From Patella vulgata (taxonomy: Eukaryota; Mollusca; Gastropoda; Patellidae), in the NCBI RefSeq assembly GCF_932274485.2, contig NC_065886.2, positions 41,713,501-41,777,500 of the forward strand: a DNA stretch of 64,000 nt. The letters run 5' to 3'. How positions within the stretch are numbered: position 1 is the stretch's first letter; every line of letters starts with the position of its first letter. Below are positions 55,170 to 64,000 of this stretch, piece after piece. A model generated the notes under the pieces. It ran no database searches. It saw only the letters and a list, made by a program, of their open reading frames with translations, and was not told the DNA's origin. The position numbers and the translations under genes were made by a program.

Positions 55170-55449
55170 TGCACCGACTGGGCTTACCAGTGTGTATTGA
55201 GAGAAATTTCGCTCGGACAGCCTAATCTTATTTCAAATTCCAACTGTCAAGGGTTCTTTTCCGTGCACGCCAATGCGTACGCGGGACTCAGGGATTTCCT
55301 CCCATCTGAACGACTAGACACTGTCATTGCCATTCTTCTATTAAAGTGGAAACCACACCGGGAAATCCTGAGAAACTTTCTCGGCCAATACCAGGAGCGG
55401 ACTCCTGATTAGCGAGCCAGGGTCTTACTCACTGAACCACCGAGGCTCC
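55170..55449 (-). mobile_element. SINE-A with a small deletion
   Basis: CCGACTGGGCTTACCAG, AATTCCAACTGTCAAGGG, GTGCACGCCAATGCG, GGTCTTACTCACTGAACCAC. Diverged but nearly whole. Confidence 0.85.
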
Positions 55450-55479
55450 CGATGCATTTAGAGCATACTTATTTGGTCT

Positions 55480-56035
55480 TTGTCAACTTAAATGTTTCGT
55501 CCCATCTGAACGACTATACGTTGTCCCCTATCCAACGCCGGATTAACCACGGGGCACCATGGGGCCCAGGGCCCCCCACAAAAATCTCAGTTGCGCGCCT
55601 CGAGCATGGTCGGAGCGAGGACTCATTTCATAGCACTCGCATGGATTGGTCCACTGAAATAACGCCAGAATGCGCTAATTTTGTGGCAGAATGTTATTTT
55701 TTTCTGGGGTAGGTACTTCTAAATGCCTGGAAATCACGTTTCCGGCCTCCAATTTCTGAAAATTTCATTGGGGGAGCCCCCCCCCCCTTGCGGGGCTTCG
55801 CGCATTCGGCACTCGCGGTGGCGGGCTTTGCCGGCCACAGCTCCGCGGTCGGTGATCAGGGGCACCTACATATTCCAGGCCCCAGGGCCCCCACCATGGT
55901 TGATCCGGCGTTGCCCCTATCAAGTTTACTATCATGCACCACTGATAAGAGGAGACCGCGTCGGAAAATACTGATGAACTTTCTCAGATAAACATCGGGA
56001 TCGAACGTCTTACCCACTGAGCCACAGTTGCTCCA
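55480..56035 (-). mobile_element. SINE-A fragment split by a hAT-like MITE
   Basis: GTTTCGTCCCATCTGAACGA to TTGTCCCCTATC, the 381-bp insert, then GCACCACTGATAAGAGG, GGAAAATACTGATGAACTTT and the head CTTACCCACTGAGCCAC. Confidence 0.82.
55533..55913. mobile_element. hAT-like MITE, perfect 8-bp TSD
   Basis: Flanked by CCCCTATC (55525-55532, 55914-55921). The ends CAACGCCGGATTAACC and (reverse complement) CAACGCCGGATCAACC differ at one base, and a second inverted block GGGGCCCAGGGCCCCC lies just inside. The interior is unusually GC-rich for this window. 381 bp, no coding capacity. Confidence 0.88.
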
Positions 56036-56199
56036 CAAAGTTATTATATATGAAAAATATCGCACGATTGTTATAACTCCGCGTTATCGACTTATCACTT
56101 TGTATAATTTTCATAAATATATAAGATTGCTGGCATTATTGTGGGAATTCGTTACATCATGCTAGAATGAATATAAATAATGTTTACAATATCGATTAA

Positions 56200-56459
56200 A
56201 GACTCAATACCACTCTTGTTGTAACTGAATAATATGTCCCAATCATTATTCTGGTCAACAAATTGTACTATTTTACAATATTCAAATTAATTGATGATAC
56301 AAATTTCATCTTAACACACCTAATTTAAAAAATTGGAAAAATTCAACTAAATGATGGATAATTTACACAACAGGTAGGACACTAACACATCTAGTACTTA
56401 GAATAAGGTTATTTTTTATTTTCTGGAGCTGTCAAGTCAGCTAGAGTGTTATTGTCCCT
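56200..56459 (-). mobile_element. TTAA MITE, family F, copy 2
   Basis: TTAA at 56196-56199 and 56460-56463. The ends match copy 1 at 54081 in the opposite orientation, with about 85 bp of the interior deleted. Confidence 0.82.
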
Positions 56460-56756
56460 TTAATGTAACCTTTGTTTATCCAAATAATGAAATGTTTTAC
56501 CAATAAAATTAAATTATTCTCGATATCATTCTGGTGATCTAGGAATGAAAAATAGAACAAAAGTTTAGGTAGCTAGGTTAAGGTTTTGGTGACATTGTAA
56601 ATAATATCTCTTAAATCAATACCATTACTATTCAGATCCAAGCCAGTTCTTATCGTGATTTATAAATATATTTAAAATACAAATCATATCACTATTAGTC
56701 ATCTTGGTGTATAATATCGCAGTCTCTTTGATGGTCGAATTCTAGGAGAGTAATGG

Positions 56757-56840
56757 CTGAATGAAACCAGTCAGTGCGTTATGAGGGGAAATTGTATCCA
56801 GACAGAGGCGTTCCCGTCTGCTTTTCTTCGAAGGTCAGGT
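56757..56840 (-). mobile_element. SINE-A remnant
   Basis: CAGTCAGTGCGTTATGAGGG and GTATCCAGACAGAGGCG are worn SINE-A blocks next to the family E MITE. Confidence 0.5.
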
Positions 56841-56846
56841 ATAAAT

Positions 56847-57012
56847 ATTAAGGCCAACTGCAGATTTCGTCAAGGTCGCGAGATGTAAATAGATAGGGAA
56901 CGTGATTGTTGACGAGATTGTGGGTTAGGCTAAGGTCTAGGGCTAGGGTTAGCAATTAGTCCTGTTCACATCTCGTGATCTCTGACCAAAACTGCGGTTG
57001 GTCTTAATATTT
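56847..57012. mobile_element. Small foldback MITE, family E, copy 2
   Basis: Ends AAATATTAAGGCCAACTGCA and (reverse complement) TAAATATTAAGACCAACCGC, arms of about 50 bp with GCGAGATGTAAATAG and its counterpart. The centre holds GGGTTAGGCTAAGG. Homologous to 11564-11692. Confidence 0.72.
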
Positions 57013-57277
57013 AGCCCTAACCCGTCCGCGAATTATACCAGTTGGCCATGCACCATTACCATTGACTACAGTACACTCAGGACATTACAACTTTGTCAAC
57101 TTATACGAATGTCTTTTCTTTCCAACTTTCTTGAACGTTATCGTTCTTGTATTAATAAAGGCAATCTGGCCCTTGTATTGCCAAGATACTGGTAGATATG
57201 GGTATACCGATATTAACTTGCCCGAACGTCTCCTTTCTTTTTATTGTGTTAATCAAATTATCCTGACTCTTTTGTGT

Positions 57278-57523
57278 GGAGGGCCTGACAAGGACAGATG
57301 TCTAGTTGTTCGGATGGGTCGAAAAACTGAGGTCCCGTGTACACATTAGCGTGCACGAAAAACATCCCTTGATAGTTGGAATTCGATATAAGGCCGTAGT
57401 GCCGCTGTCCGGGCAAAATTTCAATCATAGCACACTGTATGGCGTATGCTTGTCTTCATTATCCCCGTTCGGAGCATAATAGTAGGACGTTAAACCCCAT
57501 TTCATTTCATTTCATTTTTGGCT
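57278..57523 (+). mobile_element. SINE-A, 5'-truncated
   Basis: GGAGGGCCTGACAAGGACAG to GACGTTAAACCCCATTTC with three ATTTC units. Flanks share CTCTTTT, a possible short target duplication. Confidence 0.9.
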
Positions 57524-57544
57524 CTTTTCTGATTGGTATAATTG

Positions 57545-57730
57545 TATTCCTTGACCCTTAAAATGTTTGTTTGACACCAAGACGGGGATCCTAGGTACAG
57601 GTTTTATATTGTGGGAAATTTAATATCCAAAATGTATTTGGAGGAAATGATGCTCTTTCGAGAATGTAAAATAGTATTCCTTGATACTGAAAATTTTGGT
57701 TTAGACACCAAGATTGGTTCCGAAGTGGTT
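57545..57730. repeat. Tandem duplication, about 126 bp
   Basis: GTATTCCTTGACCCTTAAAA / GTATTCCTTGATACTGAAAA, each followed by GACACCAAGA, about 126 bp apart. Confidence 0.6.
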
Positions 57731-57914
57731 TAGAAGCTTAAGGCTTCCGCTATAAATTATTTCGAGTAAGAGGTGCCCATCAAAAATGAAAAGATCAAGT
57801 AAAATGAGGAAAATTTGTCGCTTTTGTACGAAACCTACACATCCATCTCAAATCTGCTTCTGAGCTGCCTCCGTCCATTACAATTATCAGATAATCGTGT
57901 CGCCAACCATATTA

Positions 57915-58125
57915 CCTTCCTTCTTTACAGCTAACGCAGGTCTCGCCTTTTCTGTATCAGTTACTCGTCTCTTTGGTCCTCTGTATGCATTGCAAAGAGG
58001 CGTCGTCGCAATGAAATCAGTTTAAACTAACGAAAGCATCTCGAACGTTCTTTACAGCTAACGCAGGAGTCGCCTTTTATGTATCAGTTACGGGTCTCCT
58101 CGGCCCCCTGTTTCCATTGAGCATC
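57915..58125. repeat. Tandem duplication, about 123 bp
   Basis: TTCTTTACAGCTAACGCAGG occurs at about 57922 and 58049, followed in both by TCGCCTTTT-TGTATCAGTTAC and CCTCTGT/CCCCTGT. Two copies, about 85% alike by eye. Confidence 0.75.
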
Positions 58126-58581
58126 GTATTGTATAGTATGCATGCGTACAATTGGCTAGCAAATTTTTTTAAATAGTAAGTTACCCAGCTAAATCGGATT
58201 TCGAGATAGACCGCCAAATCATGGTGATGATAACGTCTTCGACATTAATATTGGTTACACATTTCCTCTGACCTTTACAATAAGATCCACATCATATATA
58301 ATCAACAGACATTTTGTCATTAATGCATTTCAATTGTTATCGCTGCACAAAACGGAACTAGTAGTTATTCTGGTTTGTTTTTGTCAGATTTTAAATCTTT
58401 CACGGCGATGATTGAACTTTTGATCGCTTTGAAGTAATTAATAGAACAAAAATTAAAGCCTTTTAACTTATCTGGAAGAACTTTGACAACAGGTAGAACA
58501 CTCTGTTATCTCAGATCAGACATTTCTACAAAGAGCAGAAAATCGATCACAATACAATATTCGATCGTTTAATGATGTGTA

Positions 58582-58666
58582 TATAAAACCTCCACGCTAA
58601 GTGAGATGCTATTGGATTTTTGTTTTATTTTTGGTGATCGGAGTTCTTTTCCGTCCAGAAAATCTG
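58582..58666 (+). promoter_or_regulatory. Possible TATA promoter and first exon
   Basis: TATAAAA at 58582-58588, about 85 nt of sequence, then a strong donor CTG|GTAAGTGTG at 58667. The spacing fits a short 5' exon of a plus-strand gene running towards or beyond the right edge. No downstream exon was recognised before 64000, so this rests on motif spacing only. Confidence 0.22.
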
Positions 58667-58840
58667 GTAAGTGTGTTTATAAAGATTATGTATCTTTTAT
58701 TTTATTTTAACACAACTTTTTGTTAAGAATCCCTTTTAATGATGCGTTTTTATTGCTTTATATTTCTGTTTTGAAGCCTGAAAGTAGAAGTGTTGACTTT
58801 ATTCTATATTATTTATTATGGTCTTAGTCTACTATCATAA

Positions 58841-59122
58841 GGGGTGGGGGGTGGATGGTCGAATGGTTAGCACGTGCGTGCTGTATCATAAGGCCTGTCA
58901 TTGAGTCAACTGGCGTGGTTTCGAATCCCCGGTTGTACGTGACAAGGATTAGGGTCGCCTGTCCAACCTCGTGGGTTTTCTCCGGGTCCTCCGGTTTCCT
59001 CCCACTGCTAAAGACCCCTACGCGCAAGCGAATTATTGAAATAAAATTGAACCATATGTTAGTCCCGAAATGACCTAGTTTGTGTCGAGTGGACGTTAAA
59101 CCCCATCTCTCTCTCTTTCTCT
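58841..59122 (+). mobile_element. SINE-B, complete reference copy with 12-bp TSD
   Basis: 282 bp flanked by the perfect duplication CTACTATCATAA (58829-58840, 59123-59134). Head with A box (TGGTCGAATGGTTAGCACG) and B box (GTGGTTTCGAATCCCCGG), a middle with GTGGGTTTTCTCCGGGTCCT, GGTTTCCTCCCACTGC and AATTATTGAAATAAAATTGA, the 3' block GTGGACGTTAAACCCC, and a CT tail. The 131- and 72-codon open frames across it are not genes. Confidence 0.95.
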
Positions 59123-59624
59123 CTACTATCATAATAGTTAGACATGGATCATCTATACACATAGCAATAGATTTCGTGTTGGTTAAAATTGAAAAACGCG
59201 ACTTCATTTTAGAGTACATTTTGTTTTATTTTATTTAAAATGTATAATATTTATAAAAATATTGGACCATATTCTCAGATTTTGTGCTAGTCAAAATCGA
59301 AACATATGATTTTCATTTAGACTACATATTGCTTTCTGAAATTACCTTCTGGAGATGATCATTGCACTTCTTGATTTTTAATTCCTATGCAGAATGGCAA
59401 TGTAGATTATCATTATGAGTAAAACAAGGATGGATTATCATCAACGCCCCAATATTTATATCAGCGTATATATATAAGAATTATTTTTTTAAAAGGGTAT
59501 ATCTCGATAGAGAAAACGTCTGATACATACATTCGCAGCACGTAGAGTTAAATGGCCTTTCTTTAAATAGTCCAAAGTCTCCGATTTATGTAGACCTACA
59601 TTTTGTATTGCATTTACACAGAAT

Positions 59625-59800
59625 AAAAATCTTATATCAAATTCCAACTGCAAGGGTTTCTTTTACGTGCATGCTAATAAGTTCATGGAACTTCGGTCTT
59701 TCGTCTTATCCTAACGACCATGCGTTGTACCTTGCCAAACCCTCCATTCTGCACTATGTTGGATCTATAGGAGTTCGAACAGTCCCTAGGAGGAACTTAA
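59625..59800 (-). mobile_element. SINE-A, middle part
   Basis: TATATCAAATTCCAACTGC, CTTTTACGTGCATGC, CTTCGGTCTTTCGTC and ACCCTCCATTCTGCA. Diverged, without head or tail. Confidence 0.7.
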
Positions 59801-60001
59801 TGTGATGAAGTGTATTTGTGTCTTCAAAATCCCAAGATCGCTGCGAGCGGTCATTTTTATGTAGTTATTAGTTTGATGATATCACTTTAAATGATATATG
59901 TATAAAATAACTTTTATTGAATATTTTGCTTATATTAATGGGTTAATCTCTTCAACAAAACACAACGATGAACGTCTAGGATCCCAATAAAGAAATCTTA
60001 A

Positions 60002-60389
60002 AGATACATTATGTACGATTTAGATAAAGAGCTAGCCATTCTTGCTATCATAGTTTAAAAAAGGATGACGTAAAATGAATAGTTTGAAATTTTCATTCAA
60101 ATTACTTGCTAGCGAAGATATTAGCCTTTGGAGGTTTGACAAGACGTATGCAGTAAATCTCATCGCCGTACTGGTTGTTCGAAGCCAAGTCTCGCTCCTC
60201 CATTTTTAAATTAAATCAAAATATGGCTGGATCGTTTTAATCTACTTAATATGGGATATATCCCATGGCATCGAGAGTTGATTATGATCTGGATAAGTTA
60301 ATTAATGTCTAAATAATAATTTAGATAACATTTCGGGCCTAAAGAAAAAAACCTGCAATAGGCAGATTTAGCTGTTGCATAATGCATGT
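60002..60389 (+). mobile_element. TTAA MITE, family D, well-preserved copy
   Basis: TTAA on both sides. Ends AGATACATTATGTACGATTT and (reverse complement) ACATGCATTATGCAACAGCT. Interior blocks AGCTAGCCATTCTTGC, TTGACAAGACGTATGC, CCATGGCATCG and AATAGGCAGATTTAGC define the family. 388 bp. Confidence 0.82.
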
Positions 60390-60537
60390 TTAAACTAGGG
60401 CAATTTTAACCCAGTTTTACCCAGTTCATAGAATGCCGAAAAAAAAAATTATAATTTGCAATCTTTTACAACCAATATTATTCACCACATTCATACACAT
60501 CCTTATTAATTTTTTCATGATATTCTTAGCCAGTAAC

Positions 60538-60706
60538 GTGGTCGCCTGTCCAACCTCGTGGGTTTTCTCCGGGTCCTCCGATTTCCTTCCACTGCTAAAG
60601 ACCCTACGCGCAACCGAATTATTAAAATAAAATAGAACCATATGTTAGTCCCGAAATGAACCAGTTTGTGTCAAGTGGACGTTAAACCTCATTTCTCTCT
60701 CTCTAA
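60538..60706 (+). mobile_element. SINE-B, 5'-truncated
   Basis: GTCGCCTGTCCAACCTCGTG to GTGGACGTTAAACCTCATTT and a CT tail. The head is absent. Confidence 0.9.
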
Positions 60707-60771
60707 GCAAGTATTCTTAAATGAATTCGCGTATCTGGAATGAAATCAACCACCATACCATAACCATAATT

Positions 60772-60877
60772 ATGTTTAACGTCATACTGACCTGCTCCGA
60801 ATGGGCTAATGAAGTGGGGCATACGCCATACAGTGCTAGTAAACCAGCGTCTTACTCACTTAGCCACCGTGGCGCCC
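60772..60877 (-). mobile_element. SINE-A, head joined to tail by internal deletion
   Basis: TTTAACGTCATACTGACCTG, GGGCATACGCCATACAGTG, then directly CCAGCGTCTTACTCACTTAG and CCACCGTGGCGCC. About 270 bp are missing. Confidence 0.85.
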
Positions 60878-60906
60878 TTTGGCACGTGAACATTAGACCA
60901 TAATAC

Positions 60907-60982
60907 GGATGATCACGGTGGCTAAGTGAGTAAGACGATGGCTCGCTAGCCTGGAGGTCGGGTGTTTGATCCCTACCCCACA
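60907..60982 (+). mobile_element. SINE-A, head fragment
   Basis: GATCACGGTGGCTAAGTGAG, GCTAGCCTGGAGGTCGGG and TGTTTGATCCCTACC, cut by the foldback element that follows. Confidence 0.85.
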
Positions 60983-60989
60983 TAACAAT

Positions 60990-61422
60990 ATGATGTTAAT
61001 TTTACGTTACATTTACGTAAAAATGGTCAGTCAGTTTACCATCATTTTGCTCATCTTTTTAACGATAATTTTACGTCAGGAAATGACGTTAATCTAACGT
61101 AAACTTTACGTCATTTTTACGTTATATTTACGTCATTTTCTGACGTAAATCTAACGTAAACTTTACGTCATTTTCTGACGTAAATCTAACGTAAAATTTG
61201 CGTAAAGTTTACGTCATTTTCGTTAGATTTACGTCAGAAAATGACGTAAACTTTACGTTAGATTTACGTCAGAAAATGATGTAAATATAACATAAAAATG
61301 ACGTAAACTTTACGCTAGATTAACGTCATTTCCTGACGTTAAATTGTCGTTAAAAGGATGAGCAAAATGATGGATATCTAACCGACCATTATAACGTAAA
61401 TCTAACATTAAATTAACATCAT
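60990..61422. mobile_element. Long foldback element rich in TGACGTAA
   Basis: A 433-bp near-perfect palindrome. ATGATGTTAAT at the left pairs with ATTAACATCAT at the right, and blocks such as CCATCATTTTGCTCATC and ACGTCAGGAAATGACGTTAA match between arms. The inner part is built from repeated TTTACGTCA/TGACGTAAA words. No coding capacity. Confidence 0.85.
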
Positions 61423-61544
61423 TTACGGATGCAATTCTAATGTCAAATTTTGATGAGCATTAAAACCTTCAAAATTATTCATTATTTGCCGCAGTAAATG
61501 GGAAGTACATTCAACCAATAATCAAATTTTCCTGACCCGTGGGT

Positions 61545-61769
61545 GAGGCTAAAAGTTGAGTGGTCCAACGTGTGCGCTTTAGATCATAAGGTCTGTCATT
61601 GAGTCAAGTGGTTTCTTTCCACACCCAACTTGAACATGGGTTTTCTCTGGGTCCTCCTACTACTAAAGATTCCTGGTGCGGATGAATTATTCAACTTGAA
61701 TTGAATCACTTAGTCCCAAAGGACAGTTTATGTCTATTGGATGTTTTACCCCATTGCTATCTATCTACC
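61545..61769 (+). mobile_element. SINE-B, old copy
   Basis: GTCTGTCATTGAGTCAAGTG, GGGTTTTCTCTGGGTCCTCC, CTACTAAAGATTCC and GGATGTTTTACCCCATTGC, with a CTAT tail. Confidence 0.78.
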
Positions 61770-61944
61770 CATAACCAGTCAGAATTCTAAATGTATTGCA
61801 CAGAAAAGTTAAAAATCTAGCAGAATTATATGACAAAATATACTACAAGTATGTATACATATACTTTATTTAAAAGACAAAAATATAATGTTATAAAATA
61901 CAAAATACACATTTAAATATTAACAGTTTTTATCCACAGCTGTT

Positions 61945-62150
61945 TGAGAAATGAAGACGGGCATATGCCACACAGTGTGCAGAGCTATGGCGTACTCTTA
62001 TATAAAATTCCAACTACCAAGGGATCTTTCACACACACACACTTGAGTTTACACTGTACCTTGGGTTTTTTTTGTCCCTTCCGTATGACTAGTCAGCCAT
62101 CCATGTCAGGTCCTCTGTCCGGCATCACTGACAAGGGAAAATGTTCAAGA
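61945..62150 (-). mobile_element. SINE-A with internal deletion and CA-repeat
   Basis: ATGAAGACGGGCATATGCC, CACAGTGTGC, AAGGGATCTTTCACAC, a CA run, and CGGCATCACTGACAAGGG. Confidence 0.8.
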
Positions 62151-62293
62151 AAAAGGTCTACATTAGCGCTATGAAAGTGTTGATATGCATATAAGAAAGA
62201 AAAAACTGGGATATTGACCAAATTGGGCCAAAACCTATAGCCTCTATCTTATTTGCTCAAGGTATTGATGGAATAGGAGTTAACTTTGGAATG

Positions 62294-62596
62294 AGTGAAA
62301 TGAAATGGGGTTTAATGTCCTATTCCGACAGGGCTAATGACATGGAAATATGCTATACAGTGTCCTATTATGGAATTTTATCCAGACAGCGGCGCTAAAG
62401 CCTACTCTTATATCGAATTCAAACTGCCAAGGGATCTTTCACGTGCGAACCAATGTGTGCACAGGACCTCGGTCATTCGTACCATCTAAACGACTAGACA
62501 GCTGTCCCTCCTTGTCAGGCCCTCTGTCCTGCACCTCTGACAAGGGGAGGAAACCAAGTCTGGAAATCACGAAGAACTTTCTCGGCCGACACTGGA
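62294..62596 (-). mobile_element. SINE-A, head-truncated
   Basis: GTGAAATGAAATGGGGTTTA, ACTCTTATATCGAATTC, TCTTTCACGTGCG and CTTTCTCGGCCGACACTGG. Confidence 0.87.
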
Positions 62597-62599
62597 ATG

Positions 62600-62985
62600 G
62601 AATGTTGTGGAATACTGAATTTGGTAAAGTTTCGTCCTCTCATGATTCCAGTGTGTAACACAAATTTGAAAAAGATCAATTAAGAATAAACACAGCATCT
62701 ATTGCATTTGAAAAAAGGAGAATTAACCAAGGAAGGCAAAGTCCTGAAAAGCTGTATATTGATAATGCTTGTCCTCTCACAATCGGAATGATTCACATTT
62801 CACACCCAGTGTACGGACAAACAGGGCCAAAATTGATATGTGGGTGTATAAACAAAGATATATACTACACCAATATTACATGTGTTGCAGAATTGGTTTA
62901 ACACATTTCAAATATAATTGTAACACGGATATTTGCAATGGTTGATCCATGACAAAAGATTTGAAATATTTTGAAGAGACGCAAA
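62600..62985. other. Unassigned DNA
   Basis: No gene or repeat recognised between two SINE-A copies. Confidence 0.4.
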
Positions 62986-62987
62986 AG

Positions 62988-63293
62988 GTTACGCCATACA
63001 GTGTGCTATGAGGGAAATTTTGCCCGGGCAGCAGCGCTATGACCTACTCTTGTATCGAATTCCAACTGCCAGGGGATCTTTTATGTGCATGCCAATGTGT
63101 ACACTGGACCTTGTTTTTTTTTCCCATCCAAACGACTAGACAGCTGTCCTCGTCAGGCCCTCCGTCCTGCATCACTGACAATGAGAAACCACACCGGAAA
63201 ATCAGGATGAACTTTCTCGGCCAATGCAGGGATCGAACACCCGACCTCAAGGCTAGCGAGTCAGCGTCTTACCCACTTAGCCACATGATCCCC
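62988..63293 (-). mobile_element. SINE-A, tail-truncated
   Basis: From TTACGCCATACAGTGTGCTA through the whole body to the head CTTACCCACTTAGCCACATG. The 3' tail is missing, which is unusual for a SINE and suggests a later deletion. Confidence 0.88.
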
Positions 63294-63498
63294 CCCTTGG
63301 CCTATGTACATGTAGAGATGAATTTTGAGCTACCTTTATATATATCTTTCTATTTTTAAAACCTGCGACAAGTATATTTATATCAAGGATGTAACCCTCT
63401 ATCAGTTAACCCGTCACAGATTGGTTGCATTGGTGAACCGGTTCAAAATATTCGTTTCATATCATACTTGACCTTCAAATCCAGGAATTGTAGCCACA

Positions 63499-63863
63499 AC
63501 GGGGATCACGTTGGTTAAGTCGGTAAGACACTGGCTATCTAGTCTGGAGGTCGGGTGTTCGATCCCTGCATTGGCCGAGAAAGTTACTCCAGATTTTCCG
63601 GCGTGGTTCTCCCTTGTCAGTGATGCAGGACAGAGGGCTAGACAAGACGGCTATCTAGTCATTAAAATGGGACAAAAAAATGAGGTCCCATGTACACATT
63701 GGCGTGCACGTACAAGAGCCCTTGAAGTTAGAATTCGATATAAGAGAAGGCCGTAGTGCCACTGTCCGGGCAAAATTTCCCACATAGCACACTGTATGGC
63801 GTATGCCCATCTTCATTAGCCCAGTTCAGAGCAAAACAGTAGGACGTTAAACTTTCATTTCAC
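63499..63863 (+). mobile_element. SINE-A, complete with 8-bp TSD
   Basis: Flanked by TAGCCACA (63491-63498, 63864-63871). A box GGTTAAGTCGGTAAGAC, B box CGGGTGTTCGATCCC, full body, 3' block GGACGTTAAAC and a minimal tail. Confidence 0.92.
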
Positions 63864-63892
63864 TAGCCACAGCTCTGTTTTCTTTCACCAAA

Positions 63893-64000
63893 GGGGGGTG
63901 GGTGGATGGCTGAATGGTTAGCGTGCGCGCGCTGTATCATAAAGTCTGTCATTGAGTCGACTGGCGTGGTTTCGAATCCCCGGTTGTACGTGGCAAGGAG
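63893..64000 (+). mobile_element. SINE-B, head, runs off the window
   Basis: GGGTGGATGGCTGAATGGTT (A box), GTCATTGAGTCGACTGGC and GTGGTTTCGAATCCCCGG (B box). The rest lies beyond 64000. Its sequence is close to the reference copy. Confidence 0.93.

Noticed and set aside
58824-59219. 131-codon minus-strand frame
   Set aside because: It is the antisense of a full-length SINE-B with an intact 12-bp target duplication.

Overview
This is a window of an animal nuclear genome, AT-rich and crowded with repeats, most likely from a mollusc. The evidence is one intron-rich host gene with canonical GT-AG introns, abundant tRNA-derived SINEs, and pearl-type elements (about 146-bp core tandem repeats followed by an ACRG microsatellite and a 3' hairpin) of the kind known from bivalves. 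No prokaryotic features are present. The species cannot be named from the sequence alone.

The only host gene I can support in full is an orthologue of CWF19L2, a spliceosome-associated protein of the Cwf19/CwfJ family. It lies on the minus strand. I could assemble 18 coding exons from the ATG at 53042 to the TGA at 15337. All junctions keep the frame, all introns are GT-AG, and the product is 947 residues. The span is 37.7 kb, mainly because introns 15 (7.2 kb) and 16 (9.7 kb) are filled with repeats. A double AATAAA lies about 100 nt after the stop. About 0.8 kb upstream, on the same strand, there may be the terminal exon of another, unrecognised gene (53864-53956) with its own poly(A) signal.

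The rest is mobile DNA. SINE-A (about 380 bp, tRNA head, pentanucleotide ATTTC tail) and SINE-B (about 280 bp, tRNA head, TC-repeat tail) account for some 45 copies. They share the 3' block GACGTTAAACCCC, so they probably use the same LINE partner. Non-autonomous DNA transposons can be classed by their target-site duplications: TTAA (several unrelated-looking families and foldbacks), 9 bp (Mutator-like, two copies flanking exon 3), 8 bp (hAT-like, one small and one 2-kb element), TTA (Harbinger-like) and TA (Tc1/mariner-like). Helentron/pearl-type elements and one LINE reverse-transcriptase tail are also present. Several are nested, giving a relative order of insertion.

Layout: 1-15.2 kb, repeats and unassigned DNA downstream of the gene; 15.3-53.0 kb, CWF19L2 with element-laden introns; 53.0-54.0 kb, promoter region and the possible upstream terminal exon; 54-64 kb, dense SINE/MITE territory with a speculative plus-strand TATA promoter and first exon near 58.6 kb. 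No CRISPR, rRNA, true tRNA gene, LTR element or viral fossil was recognised.
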